A stretch of DNA of 64,000 nucleotides from an uncultured Paenibacillaceae bacterium (GCA_913056365.1 CAJXLT010000002.1:1-64000), one strand, 5' to 3'; positions 14,796 through 24,097 are shown, numbered from the stretch's first letter. Notes: generated by a model from the sequence alone, not told the origin. Program-made: numbers and translations.

Positions 14796-15476
14796 TTATT
14801 CGTCGAATTCAAATTCCGAATCTAGCGAATCAACCTCTTCTGCTTCCTCAGCATATGTTCGCAAGCTGTCTCGAATGACATCGGTATCGAAGCCCTTGCG
14901 GTATAGAAATGCCATCATCTTCTGTCGCTTAGCTCTGCTCTCTCCCTTCAAGGAAGGCCACTTCTTACGAATCCAATTCAGCGCGTTGTCCCGTTCTTGC
15001 TGGGCATTCGTCTCTGCCAGAGCATGGACAATATCCTCTTGCTCCACACCGCGCTGCTTCAGCTCCTGCTCAATGAGCCGCCGCCCCTTGCGCTGGATGC
15101 GGGTACGATGTGAAGACAGCTGTGCGGCGAAAGCTCGGTCATCCATCATGCCCAGCTCGCGGCAGCGGCTCATCGCTTGCTGAATGATCTTCGGCGCGTA
15201 GCCCTTCTGCCTCAATCCTTGCACGAGCTCGTGCTCTGAACGGGCACGCACGGACAGCCAGCGTATCGCCTGCTGAATCGCTTCCTGAGCAGACTCCTCC
15301 TGCTTGATGTGGGCAATGGTCGACTCGTCTAGTGTCTCGCCCTTGAGCAATCGGTACTTCACGAGTACGTCCTCATGAACGTCTAGCTGACGACCGTCGT
15401 CCAAATACACACTATATTGCCCGTGCAGCTTATCGTCCGCTGACACGGCTGTAATCGTATAACCTGAGCTGTTCAT
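14796..15476 (-). CDS. recX: Recombination regulatory protein RecX
   Basis: This 226-residue protein modulates RecA filaments. It is built of repeated three-helix RecX modules (for example SEHELVQGLRQKGY, then CRELGMMDDRAFA), with a basic middle (RIQRKGRRLIEQELKQRG) and an acidic tail. An ATG at 15521 lacks a ribosome site; ATG 15476 has GGAGGGG six bases upstream and is used. It lies downstream of recA behind a terminator, so read-through or its own promoter would express it. Confidence 0.92.
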   Translation of the reverse strand: MNSSGYTITAVSADDKLHGQYSVYLDDGRQLDVHEDVLVKYRLLKGETLDESTIAHIKQEESAQEAIQQAIRWLSVRARSEHELVQGLRQKGYAPKIIQQAMSRCRELGMMDDRAFAAQLSSHRTRIQRKGRRLIEQELKQRGVEQEDIVHALAETNAQQERDNALNWIRKKWPSLKGESRAKRQKMMAFLYRKGFDTDVIRDSLRTYAEEAEEVDSLDSEFEFDE

Positions 15477-15593
15477 GCCTATCCCCTCCACAGATGCCGC
15501 TGCTTCTTGGTCAGTGAGCATAACGAAGCTGGCTTCATCTTCCTGCGTGCCCTGTCACCGCATATCTGTCATGCATCGATCACCATACATGGC

Positions 15594-15618
15594 AAAAAGG
15601 CGTCCCCGAAGAGACGCC
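15594..15618 (-). terminator. Terminator after recA
   Basis: GGCGTC/GACGCC stem followed by TTTTT on the minus strand, just after the recA stop and before recX. Partial read-through would set the RecA:RecX ratio. Confidence 0.8.
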
Positions 15619-15638
15619 AATATCCTTAATATGGAAAA

Positions 15639-16688
15639 TTATTGTTCAGACAATAGCAGATCTTCCTCTTCCGCATCGTCTACATCCGGTTCTCCCTGCT
15701 GCGGAATCAAGCTGACAGCTTCGCGAATCTTCGTCTCGATCGTCTTCGATACTTCCGGATTGTCCTTCAAGAACTGCTTGGCGTTCTCGCGTCCTTGACC
15801 GAGCCGCTCACCTTCATAAGAGAACCAGGCTCCGCTCTTATTCACAATGTCCATCTCGACACCGATATCGATAATGCTGCCTTCCTTCGATATCCCTTCG
15901 CCGTACATAATATCGACATCCGCTTGCTTGAACGGCGGCGCTACCTTATTCTTAACGACCTTAATTCGTGTCCGATTGCCGACGATATCATTGCCCTGCT
16001 TAATCGACTCTACACGGCGTACGTCAAGGCGTACCGTGGAGTAGAACTTCAGCGCACGACCGCCTGGCGTAGTCTCGGGATTGCCGAACATAATGCCGAC
16101 CTTCTCCCGCAGCTGGTTGATGAAGATCGCGATCGTCTTCGACTTGCTGATCGCACCGGACAGCTTACGCAGCGCCTGCGACATCAACCGTGCCTGCAAG
16201 CCGACATGGGAATCACCCATCTCGCCCTCGATCTCAGCCTTCGGCACAAGTGCTGCAACAGAGTCGATGACGATAATGTCTACCGCACCGCTGCGCACCA
16301 ACGCCTCAGCGATCTCCAGTCCTTGCTCGCCTGTGTCTGGCTGAGCGAGCAGCAGCTCGTCGATGTTCACACCAAGCTTGCCGGCATATACCGGATCAAG
16401 CGCATGCTCCGCATCGATAAAGGCGGCTTGTCCGCCCGCCCTCTGTGCCTCAGCAATCGCATGCAGCGAGACGGTCGTCTTACCGGACGATTCCGGTCCG
16501 TACACTTCAATAATTCGGCCCCGTGGAAAGCCGCCTACACCTAGAGCAATATCTAGGGCGAGCGCGCCGCTCGACACAGTCTCCACCTGCATATGGGTAG
16601 ATTCCCCAAGCTTCATAATCGATCCCTTGCCAAATTGCTTCTCAATGTTGCGTAACGCCATATCCAATGCTGCGCGACGGTCCGTCAA
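15639..16688 (-). CDS. recA: RecA recombinase
   Basis: This DNA strand-exchange ATPase (about 349 residues) also activates LexA self-cleavage. Walker A is GPESSGKT, Walker B ends in VIDSVAAL, and the loop signature [12 protein letters not shown] is present. The acidic tail ends [13 protein letters not shown]. The TTG at 16688 gives the usual RecA start ([13 protein letters not shown]) with AAGGA ten bases upstream. An in-frame GTG nine bases further up lies too close to that ribosome site. A LexA-type operator is found about 50 bases upstream, so the gene should be SOS-inducible. Confidence 0.97.
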   Translation of the reverse strand: MTDRRAALDMALRNIEKQFGKGSIMKLGESTHMQVETVSSGALALDIALGVGGFPRGRIIEVYGPESSGKTTVSLHAIAEAQRAGGQAAFIDAEHALDPVYAGKLGVNIDELLLAQPDTGEQGLEIAEALVRSGAVDIIVIDSVAALVPKAEIEGEMGDSHVGLQARLMSQALRKLSGAISKSKTIAIFINQLREKVGIMFGNPETTPGGRALKFYSTVRLDVRRVESIKQGNDIVGNRTRIKVVKNKVAPPFKQADVDIMYGEGISKEGSIIDIGVEMDIVNKSGAWFSYEGERLGQGRENAKQFLKDNPEVSKTIETKIREAVSLIPQQGEPDVDDAEEEDLLLSEQ

Positions 16689-16736
16689 GAAACTCACATC
16701 CTTCGCTCAATATAATGGAACAATTGCGCCCGTAAT

Positions 16737-16750
16737 CGAACATACATTCG
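16737..16750 (-). promoter_or_regulatory. LexA (DinR) SOS operator of recA
   Basis: CGAATGTATGTTCG on the minus strand fits the Gram-positive SOS box (CGAAC-N4-GTTCG, one mismatch) and closely resembles the B. subtilis recA box. It is placed 49 bases before the recA start. Confidence 0.8.
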
Positions 16751-16844
16751 ATTAAAGGTTCAAAATAAAACCGCAACAAAGGTAAGTTCAGCTTTGTCAC
16801 GGTTCTTCCGTATACTCATAGTATAGTGCAATACGTCCAAGAAA

Positions 16845-18140
16845 TCAACCCTGAACCAATCGCTTCCACAGAAAAAATAACGCTTGCTTGCATGCCTTCA
16901 ACTTAATCATATCCCGATCACCGGTCAGCAGCAGCTTCTCAGCGACTGCGCGCTCGCCTCGTCTGGCGAGTGCAATATAGACCGTGCCCGGCGGATGACC
17001 TTCCGCCGGATCGGGTCCGGCAGCGCCGGTAAGGGCGAGCGCCCAATCCGAGTCCATCACCGCCGCTGCTTGTTCCGCCAAGCGCTCAGCTGTACGCGCG
17101 CTGACCGCACCGTACGGCGGCTCACCTGTATCTGCATGCTCTGGTCCCGGCGCAGGCTCCAGCCATGCAGCCGGGACATGCAACTGCTGCTGCTTCACTG
17201 CATTCGTGTAGCAGATGACTGAGCCGGCGAAAAAGCGTGAGCTACCCGACACATTCGTGAGCAGATCACTCAGCTTGCCGCCCGTACAGCTCTCTGCTGC
17301 CGACAGCCGCTCGCCTCTCGCAAGCAGCAGCTCGGATACCGCTTGCTCCAACGGGATATCCGTCTCCGCATACAGATGCTGACCGACACGCGCGCGAATT
17401 TCCCGCAGCACCGGCGCAAGCTTCGCCTCCGCCTCTAGTTCACTCGCTGCCCGAGTCGTCACGCGGAGCATAACCTCGCCCTCCTTGGCATACGGAGCTA
17501 GTGTCGGGTCCTGTTGGCCGTCTATGAGGTCGAGAAGCTGCTTCTCGAGGTTCGACTCGCCGATGCCGGCGAACCGCAGCATGCGCGAATAGAGCGGCTG
17601 TACGCTGCCCATGCGCTCTAGCAGCCACGGCACCGCATAGCGGGTGAACATCGGCTTCAGCTCGCGCGGCGGACCAGGCAGCACAATGAGCGCGCATCGC
17701 TCGCCGGCATAGGCGCTGCCTACCGCCATACCCGTATCATTCGGAAGTGTGTCTGCACCGGAGATCGTCCATGCTTGCCGGGCATTGCTCTCCGCCATCA
17801 CAAGACCTCGCTCACGGAAATACGTCTCGATCTTCGCCAATCCCTGCTCGTCCATCTCTACAGACTCACCTAAAAAATCGGCAGCCGCAATTCTAGTAAC
17901 GTCGTCCTGCGTTGGACCAAGCCCGCCTGTTACAATTAACAGATCTGCCCGAGCAGCAGCCTCCTCCAACGCTTCACGTATGCGTGCCAAATTATCGCCA
18001 ACCACAGTATGCCGATATACATTCAAGCCAAGTCCGGCAAGTGCTGTAGACAAATACTGTGCATTCGTATTCGTAATTTGCCCGAGCAGCAGCTCAGTGC
18101 CAACCGCAATAATCTCCGCAGATGCCAATGTTTTGTCCAT
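16845..18140 (-). CDS. cinA: CinA-like protein with C-terminal amidohydrolase domain
   Basis: This protein of about 431 residues combines an N-terminal MoCF/COG1058 domain (AEIIAVGTELLLGQITNTNA, then VTGGLGPTQDD) and a C-terminal CinA domain (SAAESCTGGKLSDLLTNV, ALTGAAGPD), the nicotinamide-nucleotide amidase type. It takes part in pyridine nucleotide recycling and, in naturally competent species, is linked with RecA, its neighbour here. Three consecutive ATG codons follow GGGAGG; the third (18140) has the best spacing. The leader upstream holds a block of short repeats. Confidence 0.93.
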   Translation of the reverse strand: MDKTLASAEIIAVGTELLLGQITNTNAQYLSTALAGLGLNVYRHTVVGDNLARIREALEEAAARADLLIVTGGLGPTQDDVTRIAAADFLGESVEMDEQGLAKIETYFRERGLVMAESNARQAWTISGADTLPNDTGMAVGSAYAGERCALIVLPGPPRELKPMFTRYAVPWLLERMGSVQPLYSRMLRFAGIGESNLEKQLLDLIDGQQDPTLAPYAKEGEVMLRVTTRAASELEAEAKLAPVLREIRARVGQHLYAETDIPLEQAVSELLLARGERLSAAESCTGGKLSDLLTNVSGSSRFFAGSVICYTNAVKQQQLHVPAAWLEPAPGPEHADTGEPPYGAVSARTAERLAEQAAAVMDSDWALALTGAAGPDPAEGHPPGTVYIALARRGERAVAEKLLLTGDRDMIKLKACKQALFFLWKRLVQG

Positions 18141-18222
18141 CATCATGGCCCTCCCTTTCAGATGCAACTTCATCTCCCACCATCTCGAACAAGATGAACT
18201 TGCAGCACACCCTATCACCGAT

Positions 18223-18385
18223 CAGCTCGAGCGAGATCCAACTTGCATCGCCAGCTCGAACAATTTTCCAACCCGCAACGATCCCAGCCACTGAACAGCT
18301 CGAATCCAAACCCGACCCGCGACGTCCAGCCACCGAACAACTCGAATCGAGATCCGAGTTGCAACACACTGCTGCACAGCTCGAA
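18223..18385. repeat. Degenerate CAGCTCGA repeats upstream of cinA
   Basis: CAGCTCGA or its one-mismatch form CAACTCGA begins at 18223, 18252, 18296, 18338 and 18377, at spacings of 29-44 bases. Longer similarity covers units two and three (both end CCAGCCAC-GAA). No gene is supported in this part of the cinA-pgsA gap. Confidence 0.6.
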
Positions 18386-18388
18386 CGC

Positions 18389-18573
18389 TAACGGAACTGA
18401 CAGACGCTATTCGCCCATTTTTCGCCCATTTCCGATACTAACGGAAATCCTGACCCCTTAGCGCTGCCAAACCACCTGCCAAACAACCAAATTCCACCGA
18501 TAAGAGTCGCTCATTTCCGTTAAAATTAGTTTCGCCTCTAAATAAGTAAAATAGGTGTTCCTGATTTCCGTTA
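18389..18573. repeat. Mirror-arranged TAACGGAA intergenic repeats
   Basis: TAACGGAA occurs at 18389 and 18439 (50 bases apart), and its reverse complement TTCCGTTA at 18515 and 18566 (51 bases apart). The block is therefore symmetric about its centre. No coding frame is convincing here. It looks like a genome-wide intergenic repeat of this lineage; the rest of the gap (18574-18711) shows nothing I can name. Confidence 0.6.
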
Positions 18574-18711
18574 GCGTCGCTTCGGATTTCGTTCAGATGC
18601 TTTTCTACTCTGGCTGTTTCTAACACCACCCAATTACTTCTACTCCTGCCACTTCCTACTCCATCCAGTTGCTTCCTTGCATCCATCGAAACAGCGACTG
18701 AGAAGCCACCC

Positions 18712-18743
18712 GAAGAAAAAAACAACCTGCGAAAAATCGCAGG
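18712..18743 (-). terminator. Terminator after pgsA
   Basis: CCTGCGA/TCGCAGG stem (18726-18732, 18737-18743) with TTGTTTTTTT following on the minus strand. It lies 225 bases after the pgsA stop and ends that unit before cinA. Confidence 0.8.
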
Positions 18744-18967
18744 CTGAACCGACAAGCAGCTCCATGCGTTCTTCACAGGCTGTACCGACGGCTCCTAAGC
18801 AACAGACAGCCAACATGTCAGAGCATCGTTGCAGACCGGCCAGCACGTACGAACACACGTCAATTTCAATTGCCTAAATGATGCGAACTTACAGGCTTAC
18901 CTGACTCCGACCAGAAAAATGACGGCAAGACTTCGGCGCCATTACCGTGTGCCGGAATCAAAGCACC

Positions 18968-19588
18968 TCAAGCTTTACTTTCTTCCGAGCCGTTGTTCTT
19001 GTCGTCTTTTTTGCGCGGCAGATGAATAACTTGCTTATTCTTGACAAAATAATCAATCCCAGAGTAAATCGTAATCACTGCAGCAAGCCAGCTCGAAATA
19101 ATATCGAACGGCACCCCGATGAACGTGAACGGGAAATTGTTCAGCAACAGTGCGATGATTGCCGTGATCTGAATGGCAGTCTTCCACTTTCCCCACTTGC
19201 TCGCAGCCATAACACGACCGTCAAGCAGCGCAATTTGCCGCAATCCGGTGACAGCAAATTCACGGCTAATGATGACAATCGCAATCCACGCATCCAGCTT
19301 ACCCATGTCTACAAGTGAAATGAGCACAGCTGCGATCAGCAGCTTATCCGCCAAAGGATCAAGCAGCTTGCCCAAGTTCGTTACGATCTTGTTCTTGCGA
19401 GCGATGTACCCGTCCAATCCATCCGTACTGGCAGCAAGAATGAAGATCAGCGTTGCGATAATTTGATTATACGTAATCGTAAAATCCGCGAATGTAATCT
19501 TCGGCAAGTCTAATCGGACCAGCAAGAAAAACATAATGACCGGTACCAAAAAAATACGTGCCAGCGTAATGCGGTTGGCCAGGTTCAT
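18968..19588 (-). CDS. pgsA: CDP-diacylglycerol-glycerol-3-phosphate 3-phosphatidyltransferase
   Basis: This 206-residue integral membrane enzyme makes phosphatidylglycerol phosphate, the committed step to phosphatidylglycerol and cardiolipin. The CDP-alcohol phosphotransferase signature is complete (DGLDGYIARK, then LGKLLDPLADK). About five hydrophobic segments are seen. Its ATG overlaps the rimO stop by four bases, so translation is coupled. The tail is highly charged (LPRKKDDKNNG). Confidence 0.96.
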   Translation of the reverse strand: MNLANRITLARIFLVPVIMFFLLVRLDLPKITFADFTITYNQIIATLIFILAASTDGLDGYIARKNKIVTNLGKLLDPLADKLLIAAVLISLVDMGKLDAWIAIVIISREFAVTGLRQIALLDGRVMAASKWGKWKTAIQITAIIALLLNNFPFTFIGVPFDIISSWLAAVITIYSGIDYFVKNKQVIHLPRKKDDKNNGSEESKA

Positions 19589-20916
19589 ACCGGCACTCCC
19601 TCCCCGGACAAGTCAAATTCATAAGCATGTGTAATCTTCACCTTGCGAATTTCACCTATGTCCGTGACGACACGAGACACATACACTTCCCCGTCAATCT
19701 CTGGCGCATCGAATTGAGACCTGCCGATATACACATCATTGCGGCCGTCGTACCGCTCTATTAACACATCGATCGTCTCGCCAACGTGCCGATTATTCTG
19801 TTCATTGCTGATTCGGCGTTGAATTTCCATCAACGTATTCGCCCGCCACTCCTTCACATCCTCCGGCACTTGATCCGGCAGTCGTGAAGCAGGAGTGTCT
19901 TCCTCCTGTGAATAGGCAAATACACCTAAGCGGTCGAAGCGAAGCTCCTCCACGAAGCGGCACAATCTCTCGAAATCTTCTTCCGTCTCGCCAGGAAAGC
20001 CGACGATCAGTGAAGTGCGCAAGGCGACTCCTGGAACTCTGTCGCGAATCTTCTGAACCAATTCGCGCACATCGCGTTGTCTGCCCGGTCTGCGCATCTT
20101 CTTCAGAATATGATCTTCACTATGCTGAAGCGGCATATCGATATACTTGCACACCTTCGGATTATTCGCCATTACCTCAATCAATTCATCCGTGAAGAAG
20201 CCCGGATAAGCATAGTGCAGACGAACCCAAGCAATGCCAGGCACTTCCGACACGCGGTTCAATAGCTCAGGGAGCATGAATGTGTCATACAGATCCGTTC
20301 CATAATTTGTTGAATCCTGCGCGATTAAGCTCACTTCACGCACACCTTGCTTCGCCAATTGCTCCGCTTCCGCCACGACCGATTCAATTGATCGGCTGCG
20401 GAATTTACCACGCATAATTGGGATACTGCAGAAGGTGCAGGCATTGTCGCAACCTTCTGCAATCTTAATATATGCCGTATAACGGGGCGTAGATAGCGTA
20501 CGCGGGAGCGCCTGTTCATAATTGAACACCGGATTGCCAACCATCACCGGCTTATGTCCCAGCAGCGCCTCATCTATAATCTCATTGATCTTGTGGAAGT
20601 CGCCCGTCCCGACGATACCATCAATTTCCGGCATTTCCTCCATTAATTCTTCCTTATATCGCTGTGTCAAGCAGCCAGAGACGATAAGCGCCTTCAGCTT
20701 GCCGGTACGCTTCAGTTCAGCCATGTCCAATACCGTATTGACCGACTCTTCCTTCGCCAGATCGATAAATCCACACGTATTGACGATCATCACCGTAGCT
20801 TCCTCGTTGCTCTCCGCAACGGAGAAGCCGCGTTGCTGCACAAGGCCGACCATGATTTCCGAATCTACGAGATTTTTCTCGCAGCCGAGTGTTGTTACTT
20901 TCACTTTCTCCGTCAT
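19585..20916 (-). CDS. rimO: Ribosomal protein S12 methylthiotransferase RimO
   Basis: This 443-residue radical SAM enzyme adds a methylthio group to Asp88 (E. coli numbering) of ribosomal protein S12. Cluster cysteines are in TTLGCEKNLVDSE, IVNTCGFID and VSGCLTQRY; the radical SAM motif is CDNACTFC; the C-terminal TRAM domain follows. GGGGGAACACGA precedes the ATG. It is homologous to, but distinct from, the MiaB at 5251-6816. Note the single-gene neighbourhood with pgsA downstream. Confidence 0.95.
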   Translation of the reverse strand: MTEKVKVTTLGCEKNLVDSEIMVGLVQQRGFSVAESNEEATVMIVNTCGFIDLAKEESVNTVLDMAELKRTGKLKALIVSGCLTQRYKEELMEEMPEIDGIVGTGDFHKINEIIDEALLGHKPVMVGNPVFNYEQALPRTLSTPRYTAYIKIAEGCDNACTFCSIPIMRGKFRSRSIESVVAEAEQLAKQGVREVSLIAQDSTNYGTDLYDTFMLPELLNRVSEVPGIAWVRLHYAYPGFFTDELIEVMANNPKVCKYIDMPLQHSEDHILKKMRRPGRQRDVRELVQKIRDRVPGVALRTSLIVGFPGETEEDFERLCRFVEELRFDRLGVFAYSQEEDTPASRLPDQVPEDVKEWRANTLMEIQRRISNEQNNRHVGETIDVLIERYDGRNDVYIGRSQFDAPEIDGEVYVSRVVTDIGEIRKVKITHAYEFDLSGEGVPV

Positions 20917-21013
20917 TCGTGTTCCCCCATCGGTCCTAATCGAATTCTTAACAAAGTATAATACAAGCCCGAAAGGGTGTCAAAGAAGGCGCCCTCCCGC
21001 TGACGCCCATTCT

Positions 21014-21505
21014 CTATCGATAATTCACAAATTGCAGATCAAGCGGTAAGTCAGCCTGCTTGAGCATCTGCATAATCTGCTGAAGATCATCAAGACTCTT
21101 GCCGCTTACGCGGATTTGATCACCTTGAATCTGACTTTTCACCTTCAGCTTACTGTCTCGAATGAGAATATTGATTTTCTTCGCATTATCTTGCTCAATC
21201 CCTTGCATAAGCTTGATCTGTTGACGCACCGTACCGCCGGAAGCCGGCTCAATCTTGCCGTAATCAAGGTTCTTCACTGAGACACCGCGCTTCACCATCT
21301 TCGATTGCAGAATGTCCATCACACTGTTCAATTTGTATTCATCATCCGAGCTGACGACAAGCTGCCCTTCCTCCAGCTTAATGGCACTCTTGCTGCCCTT
21401 GAAGTCATAGCGGGTTTCGATCTCCCTCTCAGCTTGCTGCACCGCGTTCGTCATTTCCTGCATATCCAGCTTTGACACGATATCGAATGAATGTTCAGAG
21501 GCCAT
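21014..21505 (-). CDS. yajQ: YajQ family cyclic-di-GMP-binding/nucleotide-binding protein
   Basis: This 163-residue DUF520 protein has two ferredoxin-like folds. The start is characteristic ([17 protein letters not shown], then RYDFKGSKS). Relatives bind nucleotides, with some members described as cyclic-di-GMP receptors or linked to temperate phage growth; the role in Bacillota is unsettled. The start is ATG 21505 after AGGTAGG; an in-frame TTG lies 21 bases upstream. It is monocistronic or first in a unit with rimO, 97 bases away. Confidence 0.9.
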   Translation of the reverse strand: MASEHSFDIVSKLDMQEMTNAVQQAEREIETRYDFKGSKSAIKLEEGQLVVSSDDEYKLNSVMDILQSKMVKRGVSVKNLDYGKIEPASGGTVRQQIKLMQGIEQDNAKKINILIRDSKLKVKSQIQGDQIRVSGKSLDDLQQIMQMLKQADLPLDLQFVNYR

Positions 21506-21564
21506 AGAACCTACCTGCCTTTCCAACTAGATTTCTCGTGAAAATTATACCAGTCCTCACGTGC

Positions 21565-21606
21565 AAAAAAAAGCATACAGATAAGGAAACTCCAATCTGC
21601 ATGCTT
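21565..21606 (-). terminator. Terminator after the small membrane gene
   Basis: AAGCATGCAGAT/ATCTGTATGCTT stem (12 pairs, one wobble) followed by T8 on the minus strand. Confidence 0.85.
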
Positions 21607-21643
21607 CCGCTCATTGTCTCATCCTTACAACTGCTGCAACCTG

Positions 21644-21811
21644 CTATCTAGCCTGCTTGCGAACCGGATCACGGAACATATCCAGCACACCTAGCACAAT
21701 ATGCGCCAAGCCGAAGCCGAAAATCCCGTACCCCCATGCATCCGGTGTCAAGTACCACCCGAGCAGGCTGACGACGATGCCAAGACCAGTAACTACCCAG
21801 CTTGTTGTCAT
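21644..21811 (-). CDS. Small two-helix membrane protein
   Basis: A 55-residue peptide with two hydrophobic helices (SWVVTGLGIVVSLLGWYL and FGFGLAHIVLGVLDMF) joined by TPDAWGYGI and ending in a basic tail. GGGGG lies seven bases before the ATG at 21811, and a strong terminator follows the stop, so the gene is well delimited. I do not recognise a named family. It lies between the RodZ-like gene and yajQ, in the same direction. A second in-frame ATG six bases upstream is too close to the ribosome site. Confidence 0.7.
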   Translation of the reverse strand: MTTSWVVTGLGIVVSLLGWYLTPDAWGYGIFGFGLAHIVLGVLDMFRDPVRKQAR

Positions 21812-21885
21812 ATACATACCCCCAGAATTAAATTGGAATCTGATTCTATAGAGTAGTATGTCCCACTAGTCGGGCGTTATGCCAA

Positions 21886-22755
21886 TTAAGCTCCCGCAGC
21901 TTCGTCCGATTTGACCAAGTTGATTTGCACATTCCACGGATTGCTCGCCTTCAGATTCTCTTCTTCCAGCAGCACACCGTTCACCCGAATTTCGGCAGAG
22001 CTCGGCTTACCGAAGCGAATCCAGACGGAGTTGTCACTCACGATATTGTCTGTGTCATTCTGCCGATACATATTGTTTGAAGCTTGTATCTCAATCGGTG
22101 TGCCATTGCTGTCACCTTCACGGGCCACGACGTAGCAATCACCATTCGGAAATGCCAGTTCAATCTCAAGCTGCTCCACATTCGATACCGAGTAGATATA
22201 GCTGGATCCGTCCTGGTTCACATAGGCTACCTCCGGTTCCGGCTCTGGCTCAGATTCAGGTTCAGGATCAGGGGGTGGCAACGGCACAGAATCCATTCCG
22301 TCATTATTGCCAGTATCGGGCGCTACCTCATCGGTTATCGGCGGATTGGTAATTTCCTCGTCCGGTTCATCCTTGTTATAAGTTACCGAATAGATGACAA
22401 TGACAATAAGGAGGAGAAAGGAAAACAATAAGAGCGATGTCGTCCACTTTGAAATTTTGTCCATATTGGCAACTGAACGTCTGCGCGGCCGTCCAGTATC
22501 CGGCTTCGGCTCAGCAGTCGGTTCAGGTATGACGTTACGGTACAGACGCAATACTTCGTCTGGGTCCAGACCGACAGCTTCCGCATAACTCTTAATGAAG
22601 GCCCGTGTATAGAAATTACCGGGAAGTACTTTGAAGTCACCATCTTCAATGGCTTCCAAGTATCTTTTGCGGATTTTCGTCGTTTCTTGCAAATCTTCCA
22701 AAGTCAATCTGCGTTCGTTGCGCGCTTTCTTGAGCAGTTGACCAAGATCGGACAT
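21886..22755 (-). CDS. ymfM: RodZ-like membrane protein with N-terminal HTH (YmfM)
   Basis: This 289-residue protein combines a cytoplasmic HTH_25/Cro-like domain (about residues 3-70), a basic linker, one transmembrane helix (SLLLFSFLLLIVIVIYS, near residue 108), a Pro/Glu-rich spacer (PPDPEPESEPEPEPE) and an extracellular DUF4115-type beta domain. RodZ connects MreB filaments to the cell-wall elongation machinery. The order pgsA-rimO-(yajQ)-ymfM-ymfK-ymfJ matches Bacillus. ATG 22755 follows GGGAGGTGAATCTT. The acidic/proline spacer is a low-complexity stretch likely to vary in length. Confidence 0.92.
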   Translation of the reverse strand: MSDLGQLLKKARNERRLTLEDLQETTKIRKRYLEAIEDGDFKVLPGNFYTRAFIKSYAEAVGLDPDEVLRLYRNVIPEPTAEPKPDTGRPRRRSVANMDKISKWTTSLLLFSFLLLIVIVIYSVTYNKDEPDEEITNPPITDEVAPDTGNNDGMDSVPLPPPDPEPESEPEPEPEVAYVNQDGSSYIYSVSNVEQLEIELAFPNGDCYVVAREGDSNGTPIEIQASNNMYRQNDTDNIVSDNSVWIRFGKPSSAEIRVNGVLLEEENLKASNPWNVQINLVKSDEAAGA

Positions 22756-22796
22756 AAGATTCACCTCCCGTATAGTATGTAAGTCACAGCTTCCGT

Positions 22797-23594
22797 TCAG
22801 AAGCCCTCCAGTCTGGAAGTTATCGCTTCGATATCAATCACTTCGTTCGGTGTGTGGCGAAGCTCCACGATAAAATTGAAATCAGCATAATCATATTCCG
22901 ATTCATGAACGAATACATCGGGATGTTCGATCACCTTCGTCGCAGGCATATCCATGATGCTCCTAAGTAATTCATAATGCTTCTCTGTTGAGCGAACCGT
23001 GCTGACAATCCCGTCAATAATAAATATATTGTCAGGGTTCATCTCGTCCTCTGACAATTGATTGCGAACTGTCTGCCGCAGCAACGTAGAAGAGACGAAC
23101 GTCCAGCGCTTGTTCGAACAGACACTGCCAGCTATAATCGATTCCGTCTTGCCTACTCTCGGCATCCCGCGCAAGCCAATGACTTGATTGCCTTCCCGCT
23201 TGAATACTTCTCCCAAGAAGTCAACGAGTAAGCCGAGTTCGTCACGGGTGAACCGGAATGTCTTCCTGTCGTCCGAATCTCGCTCAATATAACGACCGTG
23301 TCGAACCGCTAATATATCGACAAGGCGAGGTGTCCGAAGTGCTGTCAACGTAATATTGTTCACCTTGGCCAGCATGCGGCCCATCAAGTCAATCTTCTCA
23401 TCGTCAGCCGATTCCAGCAGCATACCCCTCGTCCGATCCTCAACCCCGTTAATCGTAAGAATGTTAATATTCAACATGCCCATCAGAGAGGCAATATCTC
23501 CGAGCAAGCCTGGGCGATTCTTATGTATGCGATATTCCATATACCATTGCCTAGGTTCAGATTGCTGCGGAGCATGATGCGGTTCGTTGCTCAC
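22797..23594 (-). CDS. ymfK: DUF3388 protein YmfK (ACT-like plus P-loop)
   Basis: This 265-residue protein is conserved in Bacillales. The N-terminal part (YRIHKNRPGLLGDIASLMGM, residues about 21-40) looks like an ACT regulatory fold. The C-terminal part carries a Walker A-like GLRGMPRVGKTES (near residue 150) and a possible Walker B (IFIIDG). The function is unknown to me. GTG start with GAGG eight bases upstream. It lies between ymfJ and ymfM. Confidence 0.88.
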   Translation of the reverse strand: MSNEPHHAPQQSEPRQWYMEYRIHKNRPGLLGDIASLMGMLNINILTINGVEDRTRGMLLESADDEKIDLMGRMLAKVNNITLTALRTPRLVDILAVRHGRYIERDSDDRKTFRFTRDELGLLVDFLGEVFKREGNQVIGLRGMPRVGKTESIIAGSVCSNKRWTFVSSTLLRQTVRNQLSEDEMNPDNIFIIDGIVSTVRSTEKHYELLRSIMDMPATKVIEHPDVFVHESEYDYADFNFIVELRHTPNEVIDIEAITSRLEGF

Positions 23595-23757
23595 TCAATG
23601 CACCTCATTTTTTATGTAGCAATGTAACATAGTTTTCTACAAACTTCGTCATTCTCCTGCTCGAATGTATGCGAATTTCATAATAATCCTGCATCATTTC
23701 CCATAAACAGAGAGAGGCCCCCCAGTTCGGAGGGGCGCCGCCCTTATTATGCCAAAG

Positions 23758-24012
23758 TTACTTCTGATCCACCAGTTTTACCATCATGCGCGCCATTGTT
23801 TTGCGTTCCTCTTCGCTACCTACTTGCCACAATTGCTGAAGCAGTCGTTCTTCACCGTTTTTCGGATCAACTTTATCCTCTAGAAACTCCCCAATTTGAT
23901 AAGCCAGCTTGGAGATTGTTTCCTCACCCATTCCTGCGGCTTGCGCTTGATTCACACGCTCGGAAAGGAAAGATTTCCATTTGTCGAATGTTTCTAATAC
24001 CGTTGTTGACAT
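23758..24012 (-). CDS. ymfJ: DUF3243 protein YmfJ
   Basis: This 84-residue soluble helical protein (FDKWKSFLSERVNQAQAAGM, later LAYQIGEFLEDKVDP) matches the small DUF3243 family of Bacillales, of unknown function. ATG 24012 is preceded by an AAAGGAGATGGAG ribosome region. That region is itself one arm of a perfect 14-bp inverted repeat, so translation may be controlled by RNA structure. An in-frame ATG 24 bases upstream has no ribosome site. Confidence 0.88.
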   Translation of the reverse strand: MSTTVLETFDKWKSFLSERVNQAQAAGMGEETISKLAYQIGEFLEDKVDPKNGEERLLQQLWQVGSEEERKTMARMMVKLVDQK

Positions 24013-24013
24013 C

Positions 24014-24082
24014 TTCACTCCATCTCCTTTGTTCATAAAATTAATGACGGCGACAATCTTAATATGCCGGAGATGGAGTGAA
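24014..24082 (-). promoter_or_regulatory. Hairpin that would mask the ymfJ ribosome site
   Basis: On the minus strand TTCACTCCATCTCC (24082-24069) and GGAGATGGAGTGAA (24027-24014) form a perfect 14-bp stem with a 41-base loop. The second arm contains the ymfJ Shine-Dalgarno, directly before its ATG. It is not followed by a T-run, so it is not a terminator. No such pairing is required by coding, since the region is intergenic. Confidence 0.65.
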
Positions 24083-24097
24083 ATTATGCTGTGTATT

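Noticed and set aside
18438-18877. Minus- and plus-strand frames of 66-112 codons in the cinA-pgsA gap
   Set aside because: They cross the repeat block or the pgsA terminator, lack ribosome sites and have low-quality, Cys/Trp-rich translations.
23717-23745. GC-rich hairpin between ymfJ and ymfK as a terminator
   Set aside because: The stem is present but no T-run follows on the minus strand, so I could not support a terminator call.
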